DNA from: Ctena decussata
Lineage: Eukaryota; Mollusca; Bivalvia; Lucinida; Lucinidae
Reading direction: 5' to 3'
DNA: 64,000 nt
Assembly (NCBI GenBank): GCA_963989385.1
Contig: OZ022499.1
Span: forward strand, 50,519,757 to 50,583,756
The notes beneath the pieces were generated by a model that worked only from the letters and a program-made list of their open reading frames with translations, did no database searches and was not told the DNA's origin. Of the stretch, positions 23,519 to 33,698 are shown one piece after another (within the stretch, counting starts at the first letter, position 1; every line of letters starts with the position of its first letter). The position numbers and the translations under genes are program-made.

Positions 23519-23961
23519 ACTGGAACAACGTTCATGACTTCCTGTTTGTTTCCTTGGACAACACGGCCCTTCCAAAATCGGGTCTAGTCGTACAGGAAAA
23601 TCTGCTCCTACATGAGCATGAGCTGACATGAGCTGACCCCATTAAGAAAGGCAAAAATGAAAATGACACAGTGCTTCCCCTGTTTTGTTATAGTTTCAGA
23701 GAAGCAAATAGGAAGTGACAAAAATTGTCCCCCTTTATTAAAAAATAAAACATGGAGGTATAGCCATACACCTTAAACAGTGCAAAATGTGAAAGTAGAT
23801 CTGATTCTTTAGTGTATATGCAACATAGGTATGCTACTTTTGGTGACAAAGCAACCGGTTTCAACAGGAAAATGGAGCATGCAAATGAGTGAAAGACATG
23901 AGGCACAGATACGAGGACCCTGAGCAAAAATTCTTGCATTGTTGTGAGTTTCTTTGTGGAG

Positions 23962-24004
23962 TTAGTGGACTTGCTTTGCTTCAAGACATCTTGACACAAA
24001 TTTC
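23962..24004 (-). CDS. ABHD12-like copy A, last coding exon
   Basis: The acceptor is TCGTTTCAG. One base completes the Arg codon, then KFVSRCLEAKQVH and a TAA stop (43 bp of coding). It follows PELPDIIR in phase, as in human 'PELPRILREFLGK...'. A minus-strand AATAAA at 23,734-23,739 could serve as the polyadenylation signal, about 225 bases past the stop. The exon is very short, so the call rests on position, acceptor and phase. Confidence 0.75.
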
Positions 24005-24120
24005 CTGAAACGAGTTATGTAAGCTAAATAATTTGTCTGAACAAGTATGACAAGTAAATCTACCCTGAAATGAGCCTGTATATGAGTTTCAGACTTCAAA
24101 TGGTTGACTTATCTTGATGA

Positions 24121-24297
24121 TACAGTAGAATGGCTTGAACCCTGATGGCTCGTTTACCCTGCCTGGCTAGAACTTGTTTTTGGGTCCCGAGAAGTCAGTT
24201 TATATGGAAACTAACCCAGGATGGCTAGAACTACCTTTGGCTGGAACTGATTTTCATGGTCCCAAGCCTGTACGAGCCATTGAAGTTCTACTGTATT
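24121..24297 (-). mobile_element. Short MITE, ACAGTAGAA TIR
   Basis: The ends ACAGTAGAATGGCTTGAACC and AGTTCTACTGT are inverted repeats. The centre GGTCCCAAGCC and GCTAGAAC matches 25,347-25,525 in reverse orientation. It is noncoding. Confidence 0.7.
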
Positions 24298-24458
24298 TAG
24301 CTTCACTATTAAAATGAAACAAAGCTATTACATTCTCCGACAGACAACCTTAGCAAGTTTTATTATTACTTTTTTTTGCCCAATGAATCAAGAAACAGCA
24401 ACAAAAGAACACTCAAGGCAGGTAGGCAATTATTTGAACTGGTACCATTTTAAGAACA

Positions 24459-24995
24459 TGTGAGCCACAACACAACAAAACCAACAAAGTGCCATGTGCC
24501 CCATTCAAAGACTCAGATCTGACTGGGCATCCACCGAATCTTAATAAGAGTCTTTGCTGTGCACTTATAGGATAGCCAAGGGTCTAAGCTATGTCCACAC
24601 AGACAGCTTAGACTCTGATCAGACTGAGCTGATGCCCAGGTTGATCTGAGTCTTCACTGGCTGCACTTGCCACTTTGTTGATTTTGTCATGTCGAGGCTC
24701 ATGTAAGAACTCAATTTCCCATAATTGAAGTTTGAAGTGATAATATTTGAATACTTTAAATACTGTCATCATTTTTCAAACATTTTGGGGGAACTCTCAC
24801 TTTTTATTTCTCCCTGAGAAAGAGTATCAACTGCATTTAACAATCATAATGACCTTAAACATTATACTATTACTGACTTGTTGAGGTGGACCGGAGTGTT
24901 ATTGAACAGTAAATTTCATATGACTGATGCCAAGGGGAGGTCAATATGAATTGTTTACTGTTCAATAACACTTCATTTTCACCGAAACAATTGAT
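24459..24995. mobile_element. Two palindromic MITE-like elements
   Basis: The first (24,459-24,706) pairs AACATGTGAGCC…CAACAAAGTGCCATGTGCC with its complement GGCTGCACTTGCCACTTTGTT…GGCTCATGT and has an inner palindrome around CTTAGACTCTGATCAGACTG. The second (24,885-24,995) pairs GTGTTATTGAACAGTAAA with TTTACTGTTCAATAACAC. Confidence 0.6.
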
Positions 24996-25029
24996 GGATG
25001 GAAGACTTGGGATTTTACTTCCTTTTCAA

Positions 25030-25187
25030 CAGTATTTCAGTCATATCAGGATGATGGGACAATGATAATGAAAGGCTGTGTGCAATGGAACCCCATTTAC
25101 GGTAGGAAAGATTCTCACCTCAAGCGGGGCTTGAACCTGGTCTGCTAGATCAGTAGGCCAGCGCTTAACCCACTGAGCTACTGGGGC
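25030..25187 (-). mobile_element. tRNA-headed SINE, second family
   Basis: The minus-strand head reads GCCCCAGTAGCTCAGTGGG with B box GGTTCAAGCCCCGC, and the body again contains GGCTTTCC-type sequence, here as GGGTTCC and GTGTGCAATGG. It lies in the last intron of ABHD12-like copy A. Confidence 0.7.
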
Positions 25188-25346
25188 TTCACCGAAACAA
25201 AGACCAACAACTGTTTTATCATATAATGATAAATTTCCCATGAAGCGTCCTTCATTTTAGTACGCTGACGTCAAATTTCTGTTGATGTTACTTCACCAAG
25301 CATGCATCATGAAGACATTGCTTCACCAATCATGCGACATTGTTAT

Positions 25347-25525
25347 TACAGTAGAACTGCAATGTCTCAAACAGGCTTGGGACCATGACAATTAGTTCCA
25401 GCCTAGGGTAGTTCTAGCCATCTGCGGTTAGTTTCTATGAAGTGTCCTCTAGGGACCCAGGAAGGAGTTCTAGTCAGGCAGGCCTAAGGAGCATCAGGAT
25501 TTGAGCAATTGAAGAGCTACTGTAT
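25347..25525 (+). mobile_element. Short MITE, ACAGTAGAA TIR
   Basis: It runs from ACAGTAGAACTGCAATG to AATTGAAGAGCTACTGT. GGCTTGGGACCATGA and GTTCTAG are shared with the inverted copy at 24,121-24,297. The pair lies 1 kb apart in one ABHD12-like intron. Confidence 0.7.
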
Positions 25526-25805
25526 GTCACAAACTATGTTACATGAAGAAACGTCTACCTCATGAGACAAGCCTCTGACCCGATGAATGAGTTTTATTTA
25601 TAGATTATATAATACTGGAGCAAATAGTGTAGACCCATAGCTGCCATATTACATGGAGCAAATTCTTTCCTTTAAGAGTTGACCCCAATTGCTAAATGAA
25701 AACTGAAGAGTTTCTTTTCCAAAACTGTACCCATTTACTCCAAGATGTTCCAATGTTTAGAGCAATAACAGACCCTGCTCAATTTTTTAACTCTGGTAAA
25801 CTTAC

Positions 25806-25933
25806 CTAATAATATCTGGAAGCTCTGGAGCCATGAAAATAAGTTTGTGTCCATACTTAAGACTAGCATTAAATGACACGAATTCTACTGAGCCATAACT
25901 CTCTGGGCGAGTTTTCAAGGCTGCTTGATATAA
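25806..25933 (-). CDS. ABHD12-like copy A, catalytic-His exon
   Basis: The 128-bp exon has acceptor CATTTCAG and donor TTAG|GTAAGT. It encodes LYQAALKTRPESYGSVEFVS, FNASLKYGHK, then LIFMAPELPDII and a split Arg. The His in YGHK aligns with the catalytic histidine (human His372 in 'GYRHKYIYKSPELP'). With the Ser and Asp exons this completes the triad, so copy A is a plausible active enzyme if its N-terminus and the microexon exist. Confidence 0.9.
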
Positions 25934-26139
25934 CTGAAATGAAAGTAAAAGCAACATATCAACTTTGCCTGCAAGTTATACTGAAGTGAATATTATATAA
26001 AGCTTCGCAGCCAAGCTAGTTTTAAGGTTGTGCTTAAAGACAGAAATAAATTAAGGTTACCTTTGGTTTATGATCCATTTCATCAGCTCTTTCTTTCACA
26101 AAATGTAAATGTGCTATTACTATTTCTACATTCTTATTT

Positions 26140-26330
26140 CTTCATATAGGAGCAGCTGTTGTGTGGTAGTTTAGGTGCTAGACTTCCAAGTCAGGGGTTA
26201 CAAATCTGTTCCCAACTCCTTGGCTCTTTGGGATGAGACTTTAAACCAAGGTCCTGTCTTTGTATGACCTATCTGTTGGTGGGACATTAAACCCGAGTTG
26301 ACTCGCAATATTTCTTCATAAACCAATTTA
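26140..26330 (+). mobile_element. tRNA-derived SINE, third family
   Basis: It contains TGTGGTAGTTTAGGTGCTAG (A-box like), an anticodon-arm-like hairpin around CTTCCAAGTCAG, and a degenerate B box. The body GGATGAGACTTTAAACCAAG and GGGACATTAAACCCGAG is the kind of tail seen in tRNA-derived mollusc SINEs. No target duplication was identified. Confidence 0.55.
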
Positions 26331-26484
26331 CATAGCCCCTTGTATACTCACCTTAGCAAGGTAGTGATACCTTAGGTCCATAACATATGGGTCTCCTCCC
26401 TCCAATCAACACACTCCTTCCCATCCACCTTCCCACCCCAAAATAACCTTATATAGAGCACTGGTATAAGGTAGTAAATACCAT

Positions 26485-26877
26485 ATTTATTCAGTTATTA
26501 TATGGGAGTTTATCAGTCCAAAATTACCGCAAATATGTAAATCAGTCTTGTTAATTCAGCTATAAAATGGATTTTTCTCTTCCAAAACAATTCCAAAGAT
26601 CTAGATCCATCTAGATCTTTGGAATTGTTCTGGAAGGGAAAAAAGGAGTCTTCAGAGCTCTAGATAAGACGGTGTATTTGATGATAATTAAGGATAATTT
26701 TTCTTATTTCTCATCAAAACCATATGTTGTGACCCCTCATCTGAACCGTCTTGTCGAGACGGTTCATATGAGGGGTAACAACATATGTTTTTATGCAGAA
26801 TTAACAAAAATTATCCCTAATTATTACCAAATACGCCGTCTTATCTAGAGCTCTGGTCTTATAACTGAATATATACC
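26485..26877. mobile_element. Two foldback MITEs, one nested in the other
   Basis: The outer element runs from ATATTTATTCAGTTAT to ATAACTGAATATAT and includes the hairpin TTCCAAAACAATTCCAAAG/CTTTGGAATTGTTCTGGAAG. Inside it, 26,653-26,856 is a nearly perfect copy of the GTTGTGACCCCTCAT foldback starting CAGAGCTCTAGATAAGACGG and ending CGTCTTATCTAGAGCTCTG. Confidence 0.7.
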
Positions 26878-26898
26878 TTAGAGAATGTGTTAACTTAC

Positions 26899-26977
26899 TT
26901 TCTGTCCTAATTCATATGGCACTATGGCATCATCTTCAGCATGAAGTAACAATAATGGAGGTGATACATCAGCTATA
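26899..26977 (-). CDS. ABHD12-like copy A, catalytic-Asp exon
   Basis: The 79-bp exon has acceptor TATTACAG and donor AAA|GTAAGT. After the split Ser codon it reads IADVSPPLLLLHAEDDAIVP then YELGQK. 'LLLLHAEDD-x-x-VP' is the strand carrying the catalytic acid of ABHD12 (human Asp333 region, 'LLILHAEDDPVVPF'). The phases match both neighbours. Confidence 0.9.
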
Positions 26978-27027
26978 CTGTAATATTGAAAGTTAGTCTC
27001 AATTAGGAGTAAAATTTTCATGATCAG

Positions 27028-27198
27028 TGCTCCAGACAAGAAGGGCAAACAAGGATAATTTTCCATATTTCTGCATAAAACCTATGTCATGACCCCTCAT
27101 TACAACTCCTTGCTGCGATAGTTCTAATAAAGGGTACCAACATATGTTTTCGTTGAGAAATAAGAAAAGTATCACAAAATCTTATTTGGAGCTCTGAA
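27028..27198. mobile_element. Foldback MITE, GTTGTGACCCCTCAT family
   Basis: It begins CAGTGCTCCAGACAAGAAGG and ends TTTGGAGCTCTGA, with arms containing ATGACCCCTCATTA. The right arm is decayed (AAAGGGTACCAACATATG). Confidence 0.65.
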
Positions 27199-27359
27199 CT
27201 ATAAGCCCCAAACAAAGTTCACCAAGTTTGTCTTTCTGTAAACACTATGGGACAATGATAATTTCAATAATTGAAAAATCTTATGTCTGATACAAAAGAA
27301 ATTTGTATAATGGCAAAACACATTTGCGATTGAACATTAGGAGCCAAAGGGTAATTTCT

Positions 27360-28375
27360 GTGAGAGTTATTCCCCTTTGTTATTCAATAGTTAGGCAATA
27401 GCTGCAAGTGTGTATTTCGTGTAATAAACTCCTCCTAGGGTTTCCAAGGAATGATTCTGAAACTTTTCACACATACTACAGATATATTGAACATGAGCAT
27501 GCTAAAAATCAATACAAATGTATAGCTTTTCATGCTAAGCCATTTCCCAAGGCATTTAAGTACAGTGATAGTGTGCATAATCTGTACAGATTCAGAGATA
27601 ATTTTTCTTATTTCTCAATGAAAACATATGTTGAATGGTGAGAGAGGGGTCACAACATATGAGAGGTCACAACATATGTCTTAATGAGGGGTCACAACAT
27701 GTCTTTTTATGGAAAAATAAGGAAAATTATCTCTAAATTAACCCTGGTATCCCTTCTTCTGGAGCGCTGTGTGTATGATTAACTCCTAGGTTTTGCAAGT
27801 ATTGTTTAAGGAACTGGGCACATACTATCCCAGACATAAAAAACACGTTATGAAAATGTTTCATTTAGAAAAAATAATTTTTGATAAAATTACAGCTTTT
27901 CAAAGTTGCCGTTTCCCATTTTTGTTGTTAAACACAGATACAGTTCATATTTAATGTAATGAATTCTTCCTAGGGCTTCTACAGATTGGTTCTAAAAGTT
28001 TTTAAATATATCACAGAATTACTAACATGTACATAAACAAGTTTCATTCAGAGAAATGACGTTCTGATAAAATTGCAGCTTTTCAAACTTAGCCTTTTTC
28101 TAAAACTTTTTCTGTCAAATAGAGATATTTAGGGTATATTCCATGTATTAATCAACTTCTCCTAGCTTTTCCAAAGAATGGACTTTAAACTTTGTATGTA
28201 TATCACAAACATACCAAATGATTGCATGAAGAAATCCCATTCTGGAAATTGACTTTTGACAAAGTTACAGCTATTTTTTCTGATTTTTTGTCATTAAATA
28301 CAATGATTGAGTGCATATGTTTTAAGTTGTTTAATCAACTGCTCCTACTAATTCTAAGGAATGGGCTATGGTCTA
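27360..28375 (+). repeat. Decayed tandem array, about 185-bp units
   Basis: Five weakly similar units begin with AAT[A/G]AACTCCTCCTAGG-type sequence near 27,420, 27,780, 27,960, 28,140 and 28,330, followed by CCAAGGAATG and TTTTGACAAAGTTACAGCT. A foldback MITE splits the first unit. No microsatellite or terminal hairpin was found, so it could be an old HINE core. Confidence 0.55.
27586..27772. mobile_element. Foldback MITE with partial internal triplication
   Basis: This member of the same family has a right arm containing GAGAGGGGTCACAACATATG, then GAGAGGTCACAACATATG, then GAGGGGTCACAACATG. The arm has duplicated in tandem. It interrupts the decayed tandem array at 27,360-28,375. Confidence 0.6.
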
Positions 28376-28399
28376 TGCATACTCTGAAACCTATACCAC

Positions 28400-28403
<4 letters not shown>

Positions 28404-28453
<50 letters not shown>
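28404..28453 (+). repeat. TG dinucleotide microsatellite
   Basis: This is an uninterrupted (TG)25-type run in an ABHD12-like intron. Confidence 0.95.
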
Positions 28454-28455
<2 letters not shown>

Positions 28456-28604
28456 TGCATGTGTGGAGAGGCATGTAAAATTGTTAGCTTTGCTTACAGT
28501 CAAAATTTGTTGAATTAAAGGCATATGCAGTATAATCTCAACAGAACCACTTCAGTGAGGTAATTCTATTGAGATTCCACAGCACACATTTTCGGGAAGC
28601 CATT

Positions 28605-28985
28605 TAGGGGATAACTGTACTCAAAACTGTCATTTGGGGAGGTACATCGTTGGTTTTATGGTCGGAAATTTTGTTTTACGGCGATGTGCTAGCGGAGCCA
28701 TAAAACGCAATTTGCGACCATAAAACCGACAATTTACCGCCCAAAATGACAATTTTCGGTACAGTTATCCCCATTCTAATGCACTTGATCATATTTCATC
28801 TTTCAAAGTCCACGAATTAGCACCCACAGCGAGCGCTGTCAGCTGCCTAAAACCATACGTCAGCCAATGAGAAGTGACGTTTCTTAATAATGTCGGGATT
28901 GCGACAGTATATCGCAGAATATATTGTCGCAAAATTTTGACGTTATCCAATCAGACGTGTCGTTATATTCCTAAGTGCATTAGAA
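28605..28985. mobile_element. Pair of foldback modules (GTCATTTGGGG / TTCTAATGCACTT)
   Basis: 28,605-28,776 pairs GATAACTGTACTCAAAACTG and TTTTATGGTCGG with ACCATAAAACCGACAAT and TACAGTTATCCCC. The next module runs from TTCTAATGCACTT to AAGTGCATTAGAA and contains the short palindromes TATCGCAGAATATATTG. The same two-part arrangement recurs at 61,355-61,728. Confidence 0.65.
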
Positions 28986-29117
28986 ATGCTGTGTAATATT
29001 ATCAGAACAACCTAACATATATTATTTTAGTGAGATTCTACAGCAAGACTGAATACTGCTAAAAGGGACCTAAATCTGCCAAGTCCTCCCAGTAGACAAA
29101 ATTTGTCATTAACCTAC

Positions 29118-29200
29118 CTTTGATCACTCTCAAAATGAATATCATTTTCTTTTATAGTGTCTATAAATAACCAGTGAAACCATGGAATAAACCTGAAAGG
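29118..29200 (-). CDS. ABHD12-like copy A, FHWLFIDTI exon
   Basis: The 83-bp exon uses acceptor TTATTTTCAG (not the nearer CCTTTCAG, which would break the frame) and donor AAAG|GTAGGT. It encodes PFRFIPWFHWLFIDTIKEND then IHFESDQ. It matches the human cap-like segment 'YRYFPGFDWFFLDPI-x-x-x-x-I-x-F'. It enters in phase 0 after MAA and exits with two bases (AG). In copy B it would fall at the N gap, about 170 bp before 51,941. Confidence 0.85.
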
Positions 29201-29484
29201 CTGAAAATAAAAGAATCCTTCAAATATTTCTGGGTTACAGTAGTTTTTAAGCAACATAGATTTCATAGAAATGATAACAACACATACACTGATTCAGCTG
29301 AGCAACTTGTGCAGTCTAAAATAGGCTTTATCTGGATGCAGGTCTTATATCTAGTCATGAATTACTACCATCTAACACTAAACTACGATGACCGGCTTTA
29401 CAGCTGACCTCCAAGCAGTGAATTATTACTCAACAACTCACTGCTAGAGCTGAACTATTTCAATTCTAACACTCTAAAACGCTG

Positions 29485-31896
29485 AACAAGGGCTTCGCAA
29501 GCGGCGCATAATACGCCCGTTTCAGTGTCATGAAGGAGTTACAGAATGAACTAGAGCATGTGAGCATGGGCTCACGTATACCCCCGGCCAGTGCCACCGC
29601 AAAATAAAAACACATTTAATACAAGCAAATGTTAAACAAACACCAAAAGGTTCCATTAAAATACATGTAAATGCAAATTATGTTATCAAAAATATACAAA
29701 TTTAACACAAAATTTCAACGTAAGTTTACATAAACTTCTATGTCTGCGACCTTGACCTAAAGTCAGCAGCAGCATCCCAATGATGTCAACTAATCAGTTT
29801 AAAGCTAGATGTAAACCTAATAACACAGCAATCTGAGAATTTTTTTCCATAAATTTTCCCATTTATTGCATTGGAGTGAGAGATGGGAAAAAGAAAAAAG
29901 AAAAAGAAGGCCAAAAGAAATCTTCGCATCTTGATTTTCTTCCCACCAATATATATAGCCATTCTCAAGATGTATACAAAATTTGAAGACTGTGGCTCTC
30001 ATGAGAACATAGAAATCTGTGACAAAAAGTTAATTGGAGAGAAAGAAAAAATGGACAAACAAAGGGAATGAAAAGCAGGAGGAGGCTGATTTTTCTCTTA
30101 CACAGTACACCCTGTCATACATAACGTTTGAACCAAATTTCAAAATCCTAGCTAAAGTGGTTCCTAAGAAATCTTTGACAGAAATTTTATTGGAGAGAAA
30201 GAAAAAATGGACAAACAAAGAGAATGATAAGCAGGAAGACGCTGATTCTCTCTTACATGATACAACTAGTCATACCCAATGTTTGTACAAAATATCAAAA
30301 CCCTAGCTGAAGCAGTTCCTGAGAAATCTGTGACAATAATTTAATTGGAGAGAAAGAAAAAATGGACAAACAAAGGGAATGATAGGAGGAAGAGGCTGAT
30401 TCTCTCTTACACAGTACAACTAGACACACCCAACATTTGTACCGAATTTCAAAGTCCTAGCTGTAGTAGTTCCTGAGAAATCTGTGACAAAAATTTAATT
30501 GGAGAGAAAGAAAAAATGGACAAACAAATGGACTGATAAGCAGGAAGACGCTGATTCTCTCTTACATGGTACAACTAGTCATACCCAACGTTTGTACCAA
30601 ATTTCGAAGTCCTAGCTTTAGCGGTTCCTGAGAAGTCTGTGACAAAAATTAATCTGAGAGAAAGAAAAAATGGACAAACAAAGGGACTGATAAGCAGGAG
30701 AAGGCTGATTCCCTCTTACACAGTACAACTAGTCATACCCAACGTTTATACCAAATTTGAAAGTCCTGGCTGTAGAGGTTCCTGAGAAATCTGTGACAAA
30801 AATTTAATTGGAGAGAAAGAATAAATGGACAAACAGGGGGACTGATAAGCAGGAGAAGGCTGATTCCCTCTTACACAGTACAACCTGTCATACCCAACGT
30901 TTATACCAAATTTGAAAGTCCTGGCTGTAGAGGTTCCTGAGAAATCTGTGACAAAAATTTAATTGGAGAGAAAGAATAAATGGACAAACAGAGGGACTGA
31001 TAAGCAGGAGAAGGCTGATTCCCTCTTACACAGTACAACTAGTCATACCAAACGTTTATACCACATTTCAAAGTCCTAGATATAGCAGTTCCTGAGAAAT
31101 CTGGGACAAAAAATTAATTGGAGAGAAAGAAAAAATGGATAAACAAAGGGACTGATAAGCAGGAGAAGGCTGATTCTCTATTACAGGGTACAACTATTCC
31201 TACCCAACGTTTGTATCAAATTTCAAAGTCCTAGCTTTAGTGGTTCCTGAGAAATCTGTGACAGAAATTTAATTGGAGAGAAAGAAAAAATGGACAAACA
31301 AAGGGACTGATACGCAGGAGAAGGCTGATTTTCTCTTACACGGTACAACTAGTCATACCCAACGTTTGTACCATATTTCAAAGTCCTCGCTATAGCGGTT
31401 CCTGAGTAATCTGTGACAAAAAATTAATTGGAGAGAAAGAAGAAATGGATAAACAAAGGAACTGATAAGCAGGAGAAGGCTGATTCTCTCTTACACAGTA
31501 CAACTATTCCTACCCAACGTTTGTATCAAATTTCAAAGTCCTAGCTTTAGTGGTTCCTTTCTTTAGTGAAATCTGGGAAAAAAATTAATTGGAGAGAAAG
31601 AAAAAATGGATAAACAAAGGGACTGATAAGCAGGAGAAGGCTGATTCTCTCTTACACGGTACAACTATTCCTACCCAACGTTTGTATCAAATTTCAAAGT
31701 CCTAGCTATAGGGGTTCCTGAGAAATCTGTGACAAAAAATTAATTGGAGAGAAAGAAAAAATGGATAAACAAAGGGACTGATAAGCAGGAGAAGGCTGAT
31801 TCTCTCTTACACGGTACAACTAGTCCTACCCAACGTACCAAATTTCAAAGTCCTAGCTTTAGTGGTTCCTGAGAAATCTGTGACAGAAAAAATGTC

Positions 31897-31938
<42 letters not shown>

Positions 31939-33010
31939 TATTAACGGAAAAACCAAAAATTATATACCCCCTATATACTTCGTATACCGGGGGTATAACA
32001 AGATTGTTTATAGACGGATGGACAGGCAAACAAAACAGGGGAAACAACTCTGTAATTAATGACTGCAATGTTATCAAAACAACACATCAAATACTATTAG
32101 TACACCAAAAATCAGGTTCCAGGGTGAAGCAGCTCAGAAGTTGTGAAACGCCAAAGTCAAACAAGGGAGAGAATTCATACACTCTTAGTCACAATACTTT
32201 CCCTTGACAATATACACATCACCATAAAGTTTTGTTAAAATATTTCCAACGGTTAAGGAGATACAGAGTAAAACGGAAATTGATGCAAGGGCAGATAATT
32301 CAGGAAGTAAGCCAGAATTGTGGTTCATGCGCATGATACATTATCCCATTATCATACACATTCCTACAAAGTTTCATTGAAATATTTCAAAGGGTTAAGG
32401 AGTTATGGGGGAATGGGTTAGCCTAAAAAACTAATCAAAGGGAGGTTACTCCAAAATAAAGTAAGGGGGAACAACCATTCTTATATCTGACACACCGTCT
32501 TGTGATCATGCACATTGCTATAAAGTTTCATCAAGATATACCAAATGGTTACTTAGTTATTGAATGCACAAGATTAGTATACACAAAAATACCTTAAAAA
32601 TATAATCAAAGGGATGCAACTCCAAAACGAAGAGGGGGAGAGCAACCATTGTTATACGCGACACATCATCAGACCCTCATACACACTGCTATGAAGTTTC
32701 ATCAAGATATCCCAAACGGTTATCTAGTTATGGCGCGCACAAGACTAGTAGGGTAAAAAATAATCAAAGGGGCATAACTTTGAAACTAAGAAAGGGGGAG
32801 CAATCATTACTATACGCGACACTTTGCCCCATCCTAATATATATGCCTACAAAATTTCATGAAGATATCTCAAATGGTTTCTGAGATATGGTGCGCACAA
32901 GAATGTTGACGGACGGACAGACGGACGGACAGACGGACGGACGGATGGACGGACGGACGGACAGCGCCATGCCATAATACGTCCGTTTTTTCAAAACGGG
33001 CGTATAAAAA
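29485..33010 (+). mobile_element. HINE-like composite, ACGCCCGTTT family, hosting another element
   Basis: The start is ACAAGGGCTTCGCAAGCGGC…ATACGCCCGTTT and the end ATACGTCCGTTTTTTCAAAA…CGGGCGTATAAAA (hairpin). The right part has four units with CAAAGGGGCATAACT, GGGGGAGCAACCATT and TACGCGACAC, then an ACGG tract (32,911-32,963). A second HINE lies at 29,551-31,999. Copy B has the empty site at 52,058 (ACGCTGAAAAAGTATTC), so both boundaries are fixed. Confidence 0.85.
29551..31999 (+). mobile_element. HINE-like element, 155-bp units, about 12 copies (nested)
   Basis: The start is GAGCATGTGAGCATGGGCTC and ACGTATACCCCCGGCC, and the end TATACTTCGTATACCGGGGG…TATA. There are twelve units of about 155 bp (markers near 30,087; 30,242; 30,398; 30,551; 30,706; 30,861; 31,016; 31,172; 31,327; 31,482; 31,643; 31,797), each with AATTGGAGAGAAAGAAAAAA and GGTTCCTGAGAAATCTGTG. 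The microsatellite in this family is (AC)n at 31,898-31,934 rather than ACGG. Confidence 0.85.
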
Positions 33011-33618
33011 GTATTCTTTTCATTCAAACTCTCCCAACCTTCCTGCCAGCGCCTTCATGCTCCCGCCAATATTCTTAATTGTTTCTAAGGTAAATGTATG
33101 TTTTAATGGCGATTTTAGAAGGAAAAGAGACGCTATACCGCCTAACGTCTTAAAATGTCATAAAATACATCAGTAATTGCCAGTGATGTCAGCAGTTTGA
33201 CTCGCACATTCCGATATAGTGAATTGTTGCAGAATAAAACACAGAAACATTCCATTACTTCTAAAGGCGCACTGTGTCAGAATATGTGTTTAAAATCAAC
33301 AAACCCACATTAATACACATACATATGAAATAGTTTCTATATGAAATAATGTGGTTTGTTCTTTATTTCACCAACCGTTTGTATTGGCCCTATTTTTTTT
33401 CTTTTTGTTCCCGTTTGCCATATCTGATAACTCAACCATTTCTTTATTGAAATTTTTCATCTTTGGATTTCAACAAATAGTGTAGACCCTGACCACACAC
33501 TACCACTGGTACTGTAATTATTAGGTTTAAGCTGGGAGTAATCCTTTGAAAATTATCGCAAATATGTAAATAAGATTCCCATGTCATGCTTATTTCTAGT
33601 GAGATGTACAAGACTTAC
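33011..33618. other. Noncoding, shared with copy B
   Basis: This intron sequence aligns with 52,058-52,646 in copy B, with small indels. I see no exon or repeat terminus in it. Confidence 0.6.
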
Positions 33619-33698
33619 CGCTGCCATAGGGTGATGTGTAGCTGCATCTAGTATATTATTAAATCCTGATTCTAAAAATACCCCGACTGGCTCGTCAC
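33619..33698 (-). CDS. ABHD12-like copy A, GDEPVGVFLES exon
   Basis: The 80-bp exon has acceptor TCTTTTACAG and donor GCG|GTAAGT. It reads (G)DEPVGVFLESGFNNILDAA then THHPMAA. This aligns with human '...[24 protein letters not shown]'. It starts in phase 2 of a codon xGT and ends in phase 0. Because the previous exon ends with two bases (GG), direct joining would give an immediate stop, so a microexon between 33.7 and 42.8 kb is required. The copy B equivalent is 52,647-52,726. Confidence 0.88.

Larger units (their letters stand above)
10944..23680. repeat. Segmental duplicate, copy 2
   Basis: This is the second direct copy of the block that starts at base 1. It is nearly twice as long because it carries insertions absent from copy 1: a SINE fragment (12,234-12,420), three HINE-like elements (14,008-15,672; 16,057-17,607; 18,426-19,352) and a TIR element with a HINE inside it (21,277-23,518). 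Each insertion has a clean pre-insertion site in copy 1. The intervals 12,420-12,697, 13,208-14,007 and 20,310-21,276 are low-complexity noncoding sequence shared with copy 1, and I see no gene in them. Confidence 0.9.

Noticed and set aside
29551..31999. CRISPR-like array
   Set aside because: The whole 155-bp period is repeated. There are no short repeats with unique spacers, and the genome is eukaryotic.
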